This document shows, piece after piece, positions 32,876-43,817 of a DNA stretch of 64,000 nucleotides. The notes below the pieces were generated by a model. It saw only the letters and a program-made list of their open reading frames with translations. It was not told the DNA's origin and made no database searches. Source of the stretch: Escallonia rubra (taxonomy: Eukaryota > Streptophyta > Magnoliopsida > Escalloniales > Escalloniaceae); assembly GCA_033065855.1 (NCBI GenBank), contig JAVXUO010002835.1, positions 1 to 64,000 on the forward strand. The letters are read 5' to 3'. Positions within the stretch are counted from its first letter, which is position 1; the number at the start of each line of letters is the position of its first letter. The position numbers and the translations under genes are program-made.

Positions 32876-34238
32876 ATGGCCAACCCTAACTGCAGATTGT
32901 TGCATAGCTTTGTCCTCCTATGTTTCTCAGGTACATGAACTTCATTTGATCCTAATCTATATAAAAGAATGAAGACGTTTTGCATGTTAAACTGCGCGCA
33001 TTTAAGTAAGTTTCTGCGTGTATAGGTGTGCATTTGTTCTTGCTCGTGCTTATGATAAGTTCTCCATACCACGTTTAATTTGGTACTGCCATTTCGTACT
33101 CGATTATGTTAGATAACAGAACAATAACATGCAAAAGATTTCTGCCAAATAACTCTAGATGTGCAGAATATTCATGAAATGTTTTGCCTGTAATGCTCTC
33201 ATTTCTAGCAATGATCATGGACAAGGCCAAGTATTTGGATTACTACATAGTATGCCAAACTAGATCATTCCATAAACTATGGGTAAAATTTCAGAATTAC
33301 GGGATTTTTTGTATTATTATGTAGTATGTCAAACTAGATCATTCCATAAACTATGCCAAACTAGCGTTGCACGATTACTTTGAAAGCTGCTATTACGACC
33401 ATCCAGAAACGCCAACCTTTATAGACAGCTTTATAACTTCTTTTTTGTTGAAATCGTCCAAAAGAAGGGCAATTTAGTAAGTTTCAATGATAAAAAAAAA
33501 GTCATTTTGAATCGTCTGTTGTCACGAAATAGCCTCATATTTACCTAATAAAATACAATTTATCTAGTGCTATATTAGGTCGGCGCCCCCATTCAAAACA
33601 GTATGAAGAATTGCCAATTATTTTGAGTTGTTTTGCCTTGCTTATAATTTGGCCTTTGCAATCAAATTCTTGGACGAAAAGGTGACTTTGTGGTAGCAAA
33701 TATACACGTGTGACTAAAAGTTAAAATATTGATGGACCTAGGCAGCACATGTTTGATTTATTATTATTGCCTATCAACTCTATGGATTACATGCATCGTA
33801 AGGCACGCTCAGCATTAACATTCTTTAAAGCAGCACGTGCCGTAATGCGCATATCCTCATGGATTGCATTCTTCTTGAATTGGTCATGATGCAGTTGGTG
33901 CACTTGTGTCTGTGTCGGAGGGGAATACATGCACCGATCATCTGGGTCAATGTCTACCAGATTGTGCTGGGAGGTGTGCTTCTGCACATCCGGGTGGTCG
34001 CGGATACTGCTATAACGTTCTTCCAAATTTTCAATTCTGTTATTGCGATTACGATTGTGGTACGCCATCGCCGCCGTCTCCACCGCCGAGGAATTGCAAT
34101 GCTGGTTTAGGCACGTGTAGTGCGAGCTGCAATACACCATGCTGCAATGACAAATGCACAGCCAAGTACAATAACGGCATAGGATTTTGCAACGATGTGG
34201 GCAGTATTTCACTGTGCCAATGCCAATATACGTGCTAA
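32876..34238 (+). CDS. Two-domain defensin-like (DEFL) secreted cysteine-rich protein
   Basis: Two exons, 32,876-32,930 and 33,895-34,238, are separated by a 964 bp GT-AG intron (CTCAG|GTACAT ... ATGCAG|TTGG) in phase 1. Together they encode 132 residues. Exon 1 encodes a signal peptide start (MANPNCRLLHSFVLLCFS). The first exon 2 residues (VGALVSVSEG) complete it. Domain 1 has eight Cys spaced C-x6-C-x3-C-x3-C-x10-C-x9-C-x-C-x3-C. A Pro/Ser-rich linker (GTPSPPSPPPRN) follows. Domain 2 keeps the pattern but has ten Cys, with an added SASCNTPC. Signal exon, intron and Cys-rich exon is the usual plant DEFL gene layout, and such peptides are secreted for defence or reproductive signalling. An upstream ATG (32,821) would give a 22-codon overlapping frame. 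No expression evidence is available. Confidence 0.82.
33230..33370. repeat. Short tandem duplication in the DEFL intron
   Basis: ACTAGATCATTCCATAAACT occurs near 33,261 and again near 33,332, each preceded by TAGTATG(C/T)CAA. This is a local duplication of about 70 bases inside the intron, with no evident functional meaning. Confidence 0.6.
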
Positions 34239-34676
34239 AACTTACAAAAGTAAGTAAGTAAGAAAATTTGGGATGGTACTGGTTGGAGTTTTGTCGCTAG
34301 AAATTATATTTTTCACGTAATAAAGTTAGCCTGAATTCTGCAGTACTTGGTTAAATCTGCAGCTTTTGGTGTCAATGACCAACGCAACGTAGTATATGGA
34401 TGTTAAGGAAGCCATTATATTTATTTTCCTAAACATTGCTCAAGACACCTTCATGTTTATCTGCTTATATTTGTCCTGTTTTAGATTTACGGACGGGTCA
34501 ATTACACACAGCAAGAGCATATCATAATCAGGAAAGGATCAAGTGGTCTGATCTATAGACCCAGATCTGATAGACACGTACAGACCTATATGCACCCAGC
34601 CTTGAATGATGTAGGCATTCAACTAATTTCGAACATTAATGTCATAGACAGCAACCACGAATAAATAACAAGACCT
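34239..34676. other. Downstream flank of the DEFL gene
   Basis: This contains the likely 3' UTR of the defensin-like gene. No polyadenylation signal stands out. No other feature is seen before the hAT element. Confidence 0.35.
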
Positions 34677-34684
34677 ATTGGAAA

Positions 34685-34740
34685 CAGTGGCGGAGCCACA
34701 CTTGTACCCGGGGGGGTTAATGTACCCGCTGAGATTTTGG

Positions 34741-34819
<79 letters not shown>

Positions 34820-35749
34820 ATTTATTCAGAATTTCAGACTCTCTCTCTCTCCCCTCTTTCAATTTTCACGACTTTCTCTCTTTCCTTTCAATTTTCACGA
34901 CTTTCTCTCTTTCCTTTCAATTTTCACGACACGATCTCTCACTCTCTCAATTTTCCACGGTGCCTCACTCCGGCAAATAGCAGATGGGCGACGGCGGCTG
35001 AACACTTTATTACAGCTAAAGCGCTAAATATTGAACTGAATTGTAAGTTGAGCTATATTCAATTGTCAAGTAACTCTTGATGTTCTCATCACCTATAACT
35101 ATAGAAATCACAAAAAATTACAGCAAAAAGTGAAACACTAAATGGGATAGCAAAAACAAATTCCAAAAACATATATTTAAAAGGGGAAAGGTACAATACT
35201 AAGGCATTCAAAGTTCAAACATGAAGGTTAGAAGTAATAGAAAACATAAAGAATTACAGTAAAAGTGAAACATCATTGTCGGATATGTCCATTTTGAACA
35301 ATTTTTTTCCGTTTGAGCATTTGTTATTTGTTTGATAATTTTAGGTTGTTAATTGTGCATTTGAGAATTGAGATTATTAATTAATAATTTTTTGTTGTTA
35401 ATTGTGCATTGAGCATTTGAGATATTGAGATTGTTGATGGAGGATGGGACCCAATTGAATTGAGATATCGAATGTATGATTTACCAATCTTCGGCACTTC
35501 ATCGAGTAGTTATTTAGTGTTGTTGTTTGTAAATTTTGAAATATTTATTTTGTATTCGCTTCTTTTGTACTGTAAAGAGTCTTTGTGGCTCTCATGAAAC
35601 TTAATAAGACCTTTTGAATATTTTTTTGTGTATTATCGAAAAATGCACTATGTTTTTTTTTTTTTTTGTGTTATTTTATTTATAAAAAAATTTATTGATT
35701 TCGATATATTTTTAGTACCCCCTGAGATGAAATCCTAGCTCCGCCACTG
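34685..35749. mobile_element. Tip100-like hAT non-autonomous element, copy 1 (complete)
   Basis: The ends CAGTGGCGGAGCCACAC and ...AATCCTAGCTCCGCCACTG form an inverted pair (CAGTGGCGGAGC/GCTCCGCCACTG). The 8 bp target duplication ATTGGAAA is perfect (34,677-34,684 and 35,750-35,757). The end resembles CAGGGGCGGAG of Tip100-type hAT elements. The 1,065 bp body has a long (TA)n tract (34,745-34,819), CTCTCTC blocks and AT-rich sequence, with no transposase. Most of it was later triplicated with the right flank. Confidence 0.88.
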
Positions 35750-36066
35750 ATTGGAAACTTGAAAGCTTTTCATCAACAATTCTGTTACAAGAGGACAATG
35801 AAGAAGACATTTTATTACGAAATGCAGGAATAAAGGAGCAATATATCGAAGAACAAAAAATTAAAAATTAAAAAAAAAAATCAAACGCACAACAAAGATT
35901 ACGACGTTCACCGATATGGCTACGTCCTCGGAATATGACCAGATTTCGATTTCACTAGTGAACAGTGTTTACAACCAAAAACTCTAACCCCTTTCTTTGT
36001 TGCCTTTTTCTCTCTGTATATTCACCAATTGATATATCTAACAATAATGTACCCGCTGAGATTTTG

Positions 36067-36140
<74 letters not shown>

Positions 36141-37359
36141 GACTTTCCGACTCTCTCTCTCTCCCCTCTTTCAATTTTCACGACTTTCTCTCTTTCCTTT
36201 CAATTTTCACGACACGATCTCTCACTCTCTCAATTTTCCACGGTGCCTCACTCCGGCAAATAGCAGATGGGCGACGGCGGCTGAACACTTTATTACAGCT
36301 AAAGCGCTAAATATTGAACTGAATTGTAAGTTGAGCTATATTCAATTGTCAAGTAACTCCTGATGTTCTCATCACCTATAACTATAGAAATCACCAAAAA
36401 TTACAGCAGAAAGTGAAACACTAAATGGGATAGCAAAAACAAATTCCAAAAACATATATTTAAAAGGGGAAAGGTACAATACTAAGGCATTCAAAGTTCA
36501 AACATGAAGGTTAGAAGTAATAGAAAACATAAAGAATTACAGTAAAAGTGAAACATCATTGTCGGATATGTCCATTTTGAACAATTTTTTTCCATTTGAG
36601 CATTTGTTATTTGTTTGATAATTTTAGGTTGTTAATTGTGCATTTGAGAATTGAGATTATTAATTAATAATTTTTTGTTGTTAATTGTGCATTGAGCATT
36701 TGAGATATTGAGATTGTTGATGGAGGATGGGACCCAATTGAATTGAGATATCGAATGTGTGATTTACCAATCTTCGGCACTTCATCGAGTAGTTATTTAG
36801 TGTTGTTGTTTGTAAATTTTGAAATATTTATTTTGTATTCGCTTCTTTTGTAATATAAAGAGGCTTTGACGCTCTCATGAAACGTAATAAGAGCTTTTGA
36901 ATATTTTTTGTGTATTATCGAAAAGTGCACTCTGTTTTTTTTTTTGTGTTATTTTATTTATAAAAAAATTTATTGATTTCTATATATTTTTAGTACCCCC
37001 TGAGATGAAATCCTAGCTCCGCCACTGATTGGAAACTTGAAAGCTTTTCATCAACAATTCTGTTACAAGAGGACAATGAAGAAGACATTTTATTACGAAA
37101 TGCAGGAATAAAGGAGCAATATATCGAAGAACAAAAAATTAAAAATTAAAAAAAAAAATCAAACGCACAACAAAGATTACGACGTTCACCGATATGGCTA
37201 CGTCCTCGGAATATGACCAGATTTCGATTTCACTAGTGAACAGTGTTTACAACCAAAAACTCTAACCCCTTTCTTTGTTGCCTTTTTCTCTCTGTATATT
37301 CACCAATTGATATATCTAACAATAATATATCTAACAATAATGTACCCGCTGAGATTTTG

Positions 37360-37398
<39 letters not shown>

Positions 37399-38606
37399 AT
37401 ATATATATATAATTTATTCAGAATTTCAGACTCTCTCTCTCTCCCCTCTTTCAATTTTCACGACTTTCTCTCTTTCCTTTCAATTTTCACGACACGATCT
37501 CTCACTCTCTCAATTTTCCACGGTGCCTCACTCCGGCAAATAGCAGATGGGCGACGGCGGCTGAACACTTTATTACAGCTAAAGCGCTAAATATTGAACT
37601 GAATTGTAAGTTGAGCTATATTCAATTGTCAAGTAACTCCTGATGTTCTCATCACCTATAACTATAGAAATCACCAAAAATTACAGCAGAAAGTGAAACA
37701 CTAAATGGGATAGCAAAAACAAATTCCAAAAACATATATTTAAAAGGGGAAAGGTACAATACTAAGGCATTCAAAGTTCAAACATGAAGGTTAGAAGTAA
37801 TAGAAAACATAAAGAATTACAGTAAAAGTGAAACATCATTGTCGGATATGTCCATTTTGAACAATTTTTTTCCATTTGAGCATTTGTTATTTGTTTGATA
37901 ATTTTAGGTTGTTAATTGTGCATTTGAGAATTGAGATTATTAATTAATAATTTTTTGTTGTTAATTGTGCATTGAGCATTTGAGATATTGAGATTGTTGA
38001 TGGAGGATGGGACCCAATTGAATTGAGATATCGAATGTGTGATTTACCAATCTTCGGCACTTCATCGAGTAGTTATTTAGTGTTGTTGTTTGTAAATTTT
38101 GAAATATTTATTTTGTATTCGCTTCTTTTGTACTGTAAAGAGTCTTTGTGGCTCTCATGAAACTTAATAAGACCTTTTGAATATTTTTTTGTGTATTATC
38201 GAAAAATGCACTATGTTTTTTTTTTTTGTTATTTTATTTATAAAAAAATTTATTGATTTCGATATATTTTTAGTACCCCCTGAGATGAAATCCTAGCTCC
38301 GCCACTGATTGGAAACTTGAAAGCTTTTCATCAACAATTCTGTTACAAGAGGACAATGAAGAAGACATTTTATTACGAAATGCAGGAATAAAGGAGCAAT
38401 ATATCGAAGAACAAAAAATTAAAAATTAAAAAAAAAAATCAAACGCACAACAAAGATTACGACGTTCACCGATATGACTACGTCCTCGGAATATGACCAG
38501 ATTTCGATTTCACTAGTGAACAGTGTTTACAACCAAAAACTCTAACCCCTTTCTTTGTTGCCTTTTTCTCTCTGTATATTCACCAATTGATATATCTAAC
38601 AATAAT
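34721..38606. repeat. Tandem triplication of hAT body plus flanking DNA
   Basis: There are three units: 34,721-36,048, 36,049-37,340 and 37,341-38,606. Each starts TGTACCCGCTGAGATTTTGG, inside the hAT element, and ends in host flank at ATATCTAACAATAAT. Units 2 and 3 lack the left hAT end, so they arose by duplication and not by transposition. The junction shares AAT/TAAT between the flank and the hAT element (microhomology). Unit lengths differ mainly in (TA)n length. The flank in each unit includes CAACAATTCTGTTACAAGAG and ACTAGTGAACAGTG. Confidence 0.9.
36069..36137. repeat. (TA)n microsatellite, unit 2
   Basis: A pure TA run of about 68 bases. The equivalents are 34,745-34,819 in unit 1, interrupted, and 37,363-37,412 in unit 3, interrupted by GTATG. 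Tyr/Ile repeat frames across these are artefacts. Confidence 0.9.
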
Positions 38607-38911
38607 ATTTTTTTATTTCTTTTCTTAGTCTATTTCTGTATTCTTTCTAGATTCAATGACTAACCATGAAATCACACATAAAAGCATGCATCATTATACC
38701 ACTTTTACTATGAACTTTTTCTTACTTTCTGGAGTTATGTTCCCCATTTCTATTGCCTAAATTGTTTTGTTTCTAGTACCTAGACAAACAAAGATATATT
38801 TTCTCTTCATAAGAGGATTGCAAGTAAAATTTGATAAAGAAGTAGGACCATCATCATGAGTTGAAAAGAAATGTGCATGTCCAAAAAGTTAAATAAAAAG
38901 AAAAAAATATG

Positions 38912-38952
<41 letters not shown>

Positions 38953-39453
38953 GGCATGAGAAAGAAGGGAAAAGAAAAAAAAAAAGTGACTCAAAATGAC
39001 TTAGGGCCAGATTTAGGACCAAAGGGCAGGGCCAGAAACCGGGCCGGGGACAGGCCGAGCAGGGCTTTTTTGGAAATTTTCATGGCCTGGCCCTGGCCCT
39101 TGGCCCTATGGACCAGGGCCGCACTGTTCACCATTTACGGCCCTTTTGACATCTCTAATATTACCTAAAGTATTAAAGTTCAGATTTATCTATCAGTAAA
39201 TAAAAAAAAACTTTCTTCTCGTGGTCCCAATTCAAGACTATTATATTTCTAGAATTCTACCCAAAAAGAAATGCTCTTGTTCTTTAGGCTTGTGCTTGGA
39301 CTACTCTGGTTTGATATAAATGTGTACTTGGCATTGCAAGAGTAATTATGTCGCCTAGCCACAATTGACATTCTTCTTTTAAAGGTAACTTGATTGAACA
39401 AAAATAACCTTTTTTGATGACCTTGAGAACTTGGTTGGTCAAAGCAAAAATAA
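38607..39453. other. Intergenic sequence with GA microsatellite and a MITE remnant
   Basis: A (GA)n tract spans 38,918-38,950. From 38,999 to 39,165 a GGGCC/GGCCC-rich stretch ends in GGCCCTTTTGACATCTCTA, the form of the end of a small hAT-type MITE (TAGAGATGTCAAAAGGGCC on the other strand). No matching left end or target duplication is visible, so it is probably truncated. Confidence 0.4.
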
Positions 39454-39455
39454 TA

Positions 39456-39658
39456 CTGCCTCCGTTAGATGGGATTTTTCTCTTTGATTAGTAATTTTTT
39501 GGATATCTAAATATAGACTTTGTTTGTTATTACCCTATTACTTGTTTACTTTATGATTGCCTTTTAAAGTTCAATTGAATCTTTATATGCATCAAATTAG
39601 ATCTTTCATTGGGATTTTGTCAATAAGTCAAAAGGAGAACATTCAATAAAACGGAGGG
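39456..39658. mobile_element. Stowaway-like MITE
   Basis: The left end TA-CTGCCTCCGTTAGATGG and the right end AATAAAACGGAGGG-TA match the CTCCCTCCGTT-type inverted ends and TA target site of Stowaway (Tc1/mariner) MITEs. The length, about 203 bp, is typical. The right end appears to have lost one base. Confidence 0.65.
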
Positions 39659-40138
39659 TATAGATTATACAAGGTACAATTCAAGAGATTGTTACTCTCG
39701 TCTGCGAATAAGTTGTTGGTGCTACACTTTTAAAGTATAAAGCGCTTTCTGGGTGGTTTTAATACAATAAATAAAAATTTTGTGCTACTAACCTGATTGT
39801 AAGAAGATAATTACAACTCTTTGTATAGTGATAATTAATGACTTTTCTATAAAAACTTTTGGCGACAATTCCTAACACCACCTTTTAGCGTCACTAAATA
39901 AAAATTACGAAAAATATTTAATACTAGTTGCTATATGGAGGTTGTAGTTATTTTCTTATAACCTGAATAGCAACTAAGTTTTTCTAAAATAATACGCCCG
40001 AAAGAAATTATTTCTTCAAAGCAACAAACAAGTTGTTGTTTTGATTATTATCATTATATTGTATTTTTGGTTGATAACACATATAAGACTATAATACAAT
40101 GGAGAGTATGACACAAACAAAAGCTCTAATGTACTTAG
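39659..40138. other. Unassigned AT-rich spacer
   Basis: No gene or repeat is recognised. It lies just left of the large tandem duplication and shows no similarity to the corresponding flank of unit 2. Confidence 0.3.
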
Positions 40139-40194
40139 CCCATTTAATATTTAATCATAACAAAGCAAACATAGTCATTAAAAAAACAGTTGAT

Positions 40195-42250
40195 TCAATT
40201 TTACGGGTGTATGAAAAGGCCTCAGTACATTTGATCAATTTACAAAATCGGGATTTGTATGTAGTAAGAACACTGAAGATGACACAAAAACCCAAATTAG
40301 CGAAGTGCTGAATATCCCAATGGTGCAAGCCCATAACAAATACCTCGGCCTGCCTTTAATGGTGGGGAGATCAAAAAAGGAAGTTTTTTTTCTAGCATGC
40401 GTAAATGAATATGGAGCAAGGTAACTGGTTGATTCGCTAAATTCTTATCTAAGGCAGGTAAAGAACTTCTCATAAAGTCTGTCCTACAAGCAATACCGGC
40501 ATCTTCTGTGTCATTCTTCTTACTCCATGAATATATACCTCCTCTGTGATGATATAGAAATGATGATGAGCAACCATTGGTGGGGAAGTAGAGATGGGAG
40601 GATTAATCTACACTGTATGTGTTGGGATCGGTTGTGTGCTAGAAAGTAAAGGAGGGGGGTGGGGGGGGGGGGGGCATGAGATTTAGGAAGATGAAAGTTT
40701 TTAATTTGGCTTTATTGGCAAAACAAGCATGAAGACTAGCCATATCACCAGACTCTTTGCTCTCACGCACATTGAAAGCAAAATATTATCCACATGAAGA
40801 TTTTTTCGAGGCACAATAAACCATCATTAATGTGGAAAAGTATATTAGAAGCATGAAGGGTAGTGGAAGCAGGTTCTCGATGGAGAATAGAAAATGAGGA
40901 GAAAACAAAAATATGGAATGAACATTGGATCCCCTACCCGTACACGTTTAAGTTCAATCCCTAATGAAAATACTCAATGGAGATGCGAAGGTAGAGGCTT
41001 TAATTGATCAGCATACCCACAGTTAGAAGAAAATTTTGGTTTATAGCATCTTTTGGCAACATGAAGCTAGGTCCATCCTTCAAATACCTTTGGTCACATG
41101 TCGGTATGAAGATAAACTTATCTGGCACTATGATCGAAAAGGAATGTTCTCCGCTAAAAATGCTTATCGCTTAATCATGGATCAACTGTTGCATAGAGGG
41201 AATGAAATATCAATGGAAGAGGCAAGTACGAATCCTTGCAGTAGCTGGAACTTTATTTGGTATGCATGCATGGAATGCACACATACCAAATAAAGTTGAA
41301 GTATTTGGATGGTGGGCTTGCAATGATATCTTACCAACGTTATTGAAATTGAAAAAAGAGACAAATTACCGCGGAGGATGACTACAAAATATGTGGTAAG
41401 GAAAGGAAAACCTTATTCCATGTATGAGATTATGTTCCTTTGCTAGATAGGTATGGGCGTTAACCTCTTATAATCTATATAAAAAGTGTGTTTGTGGTGA
41501 ATTAGTTCTTGGGTGGTGGATGGAGGTATGAAGATATGGAAAAAAGATGAATTCGAACTTATGGTCATGCTATGCTGGTTTGTGGACTAATAGGAAAGAT
41601 GTTTGCTTCAAGGGAGCTTAGATTGATGCATTGAAACTATTTTCGCAAGCTCAACTTCAGTTAGAAATGTTCCATAGATCAAGTATTAAATCAAACGTGA
41701 CGAAATCTCATATTCAAATCCAGTGGCGTCCTCCCCCCAAATGTGCATATAAATAAATTTTGATAAGGCTCTTTTTTTAGAAGACCAGGCTATTGGAATT
41801 AGAATAGTTATACGATATTATAGAGGTACTTTCTATGCGGGTCTCTCTAAGTGGATGGAAGTTCAATTTGAGGCAGAAATAGCTAAACCATGAGCTGCTT
41901 TTTCAGCCATGGAATTCGGTCCAAAATGCGGATTTAGAGATGCAGTAGTGAAAGGTGATTCGGTGTCCGTCATCATTGCTATCAAATGTACCGGGGAAGA
42001 TATGTCAAGATTAGGGGTCCCGATTTAGGATTCAAAGAAGATATAACACTCTTTCAATCTGATGAAACTATGTGGACCAAAAGGACTTGCAATCATGTCG
42101 CACATAGACCAGCAATATATGTTCGCATTCATAGGAATTGTGTAATTTGGATGGTGGAAGCGCCTAGTTTTATAATGCCGGTGATCATAAAAAATGTACC
42201 TACTTGTAATGAATAAAACCATCTCTTCATCATAAAAAGAGAAAAAAAGG
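40195..42250 (+). pseudogene. LINE (L1-type) fragment: RT C-terminus, zf-RVT and RNase H
   Basis: Frames joined across many breaks give L1-type retrotransposon sequence: YEKASVHLINLQ, NKYLGLPLMVGRSKKEVF, GKELLIKSVLQAIP, LARQ-like NLALLAKQAWRLA, then a zinc-binding region (IPNKVEVFGWWACNDILP) and an RNase H-like tail (VNFDKALFLEDQAIGI, AVVKGDSVSVI). The 5' end, with endonuclease and most of the RT, is missing, as expected for 5' truncation on insertion. An A-rich tail lies at 42,231-42,256. An ATGC duplication near 41,266-41,273 causes a frameshift and makes a hairpin (CTTTATTTGGTATG ... CATACCAAATAAAG). Many other stops show that it is dead. Confidence 0.8.
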
Positions 42251-42511
42251 AAAGGGAGGTAATTTTATGGGTTAATTACTCACGGCACCCCTGAGGTTTA
42301 CCCTAAATTACACACGGACCCCCTATCTTTGAAAATTACACTCCGCTCCCCCAGGTTTGTACCCGCATCTCACAGAGCCCCACAAAATTGACAGGGACCC
42401 TAACTCCATCTAAAGATTCTCTAACACCTTACTTTTTGGATTTTTCATCCCCAAACTGCCCTCCCTTTCTAAAAAAATCATCAACCTTTGAGGATTCACC
42501 AGGAATGGCAT

Positions 42512-42919
42512 AAACTTGGTCACCGCCTTGGTCCCCTCAGAAATGGCGTGCTTGGCCAATTCACCAGGAAGCACAAGCCTAACAGCGGTCTGGATCTCGC
42601 GGGAGGTGATGGTGGGCTTCTTGTTGTACCTGGCGAGCCTGGAAGACTCCTGGGCCAGCTTCTCGAAGATGTCGTTGATGAAGCTGTTCATTATCCCCAT
42701 GGCCTTGTTCGAGATCCCTATGTCCGGGTGGGCCTGCTTCAAGACCTTGAAGATGTAGATCTTGTAGGTCTCGACGGACTTCTTGGACCTCTTCTTCTTT
42801 TTGTCTTCGGCAGCGGCGGAGCCGACCTCTTTAGGGAGCTTCTTGCCGGCCTTGGGCTTCTTCTCGGCGGGGGCCTTCTCGGCGACGGTGGGCTTCTTCT
42901 CCTCCACCAGCTTCTTCTC
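42512..42919 (-). pseudogene. Captured histone H2B fragment
   Basis: Minus-strand translation gives a plant H2B: a Lys-rich tail ([33 protein letters not shown]), then the whole histone fold ([67 protein letters not shown]). The reading frame is open from 42,994 to 42,410, but the normal N-terminus with its ATG is lost: upstream there is no in-frame ATG before a stop near 43,040. The last few residues after TKF are replaced by unrelated sequence (MPFLVNPQR...). The open histone fold suggests recent capture or constraint. Translation would need a chimeric or spliced start. Plant H2B genes are intronless, so capture via DNA or RNA cannot be told apart here. Confidence 0.9.
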
Positions 42920-43270
42920 CGGCGATGGACTCCGGCGTCGCCTACAATGTACACCACGACACAACAGCGGCGACCACCGCGCCGCAGCCACCACCGCGCG
43001 GGATTTATCATCGGCGCCATATGCGGCGCCATCTCGTGGTCAACCACCCCTCATTCTCCGGCCACGCCCCTCACCGGAAGTACCGCGCACCACTGCGACA
43101 CCGAACACCGCATGGCTTCATCACCGGTGAACCCAAAGCCGCATGCCTGACACCATCGCCCTCCATTGGAAGCACCGCCCGCCGCAACCTCCAAAACAAC
43201 CATGGAATCACTACTGTCGGCAGCGTATCCAATCCCCGATGGCCGATTCCGGCCAGTGTCATCACCTAAC
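42920..43270. other. Second GC-rich segment inside the MULE
   Basis: Between the H2B fragment and the AT-rich part of the MULE lies a GC-rich, codon-like segment open in several frames on both strands (Arg/Pro/His-rich on the plus strand). Its composition fits captured coding or UTR DNA, but I recognise no domain and cannot choose a frame. Confidence 0.45.
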
Positions 43271-43817
43271 AATTCACTGGTCAATCGGAAAACTTTGAGA
43301 TTCATTCTATTTTCATGAATCAAGGAAATAACAAGGATTACCGGTCCCCAATGCTTCATATCTCTCTCTCCCCCTCCGATCAGAACAAAATTCGCCTATC
43401 GGTGATGGCGATCTACACTCCCCCTTTTTCCTACAAAAAGTCAACCGACGACGGCTATAGATCGGTGCCCGACTGCAACATTTTTTTTTTACTTGATGTC
43501 TGTAGCCAAGAGTGAAGAGCCAGACATCTCAGTCCCTCCAAAATCCAAGACGATACTATGTAGTTAATATACAAGGATAAAAATGTCTTTTTACGTCCCA
43601 CCGTTAACACCGTCAAAAAAATGGAGCGGAGTGTAATTTTCAAAGATAGGGGGATACGTGTATAATTTAGGGCAAACCTCGGAGGTATCGTTTGTAATTA
43701 ATCCTAATTTTATTTTGTATAGAGTACGAGGGCTATTCTTAGATTCAAAACTATAGCTTTTCTCTGTTTAAACCCTTCTCCGTCTTTCATCATTCTGCTA
43801 ATCCTCCTAAGCCTTTG

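Larger units (their letters stand above)
42269..43704. mobile_element. Pack-MULE-like Mutator element carrying a histone H2B fragment
   Basis: Terminal inverted repeats of about 81 bp (42,269-42,349 and 43,623-43,704) start GG(G/A)TTAATTAC and share TTTGAAAATTACACTCCGCTCC. The 9 bp target duplication TAATTTTAT is perfect (42,260-42,268 and 43,705-43,713). Long TIRs and a 9 bp duplication are the signature of Mutator-like elements. There is no transposase. The interior contains GC-rich gene-derived sequence, including most of a histone H2B (42,512-42,919, minus) and a second GC-rich stretch (42,920-43,270) that I could not identify. This is the definition of a gene-capturing Pack-MULE. Confidence 0.9.

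Noticed and set aside
33787..34212. Minus-strand Cys/His-rich frame of 141 codons
   Set aside because: It is the shadow of the defensin-like exon on the other strand. The plus strand has signal exon, splice sites and the Cys pattern.
36029..36363. Frames with long Tyr-Ile runs (also near 34,678 and 37,243)
   Set aside because: They arise from (TA)n tracts inside the hAT elements and repeat in each tandem unit.
34685..38307. Considered as three independent hAT insertions
   Set aside because: Only the first has a left end. The second and third share the same flank and the same junction, so they are tandem duplicates.
42488..43150. Plus-strand 220-codon Leu/Gly/Arg-rich frame
   Set aside because: It is antisense to the H2B fragment. 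The minus strand encodes a recognisable histone fold.
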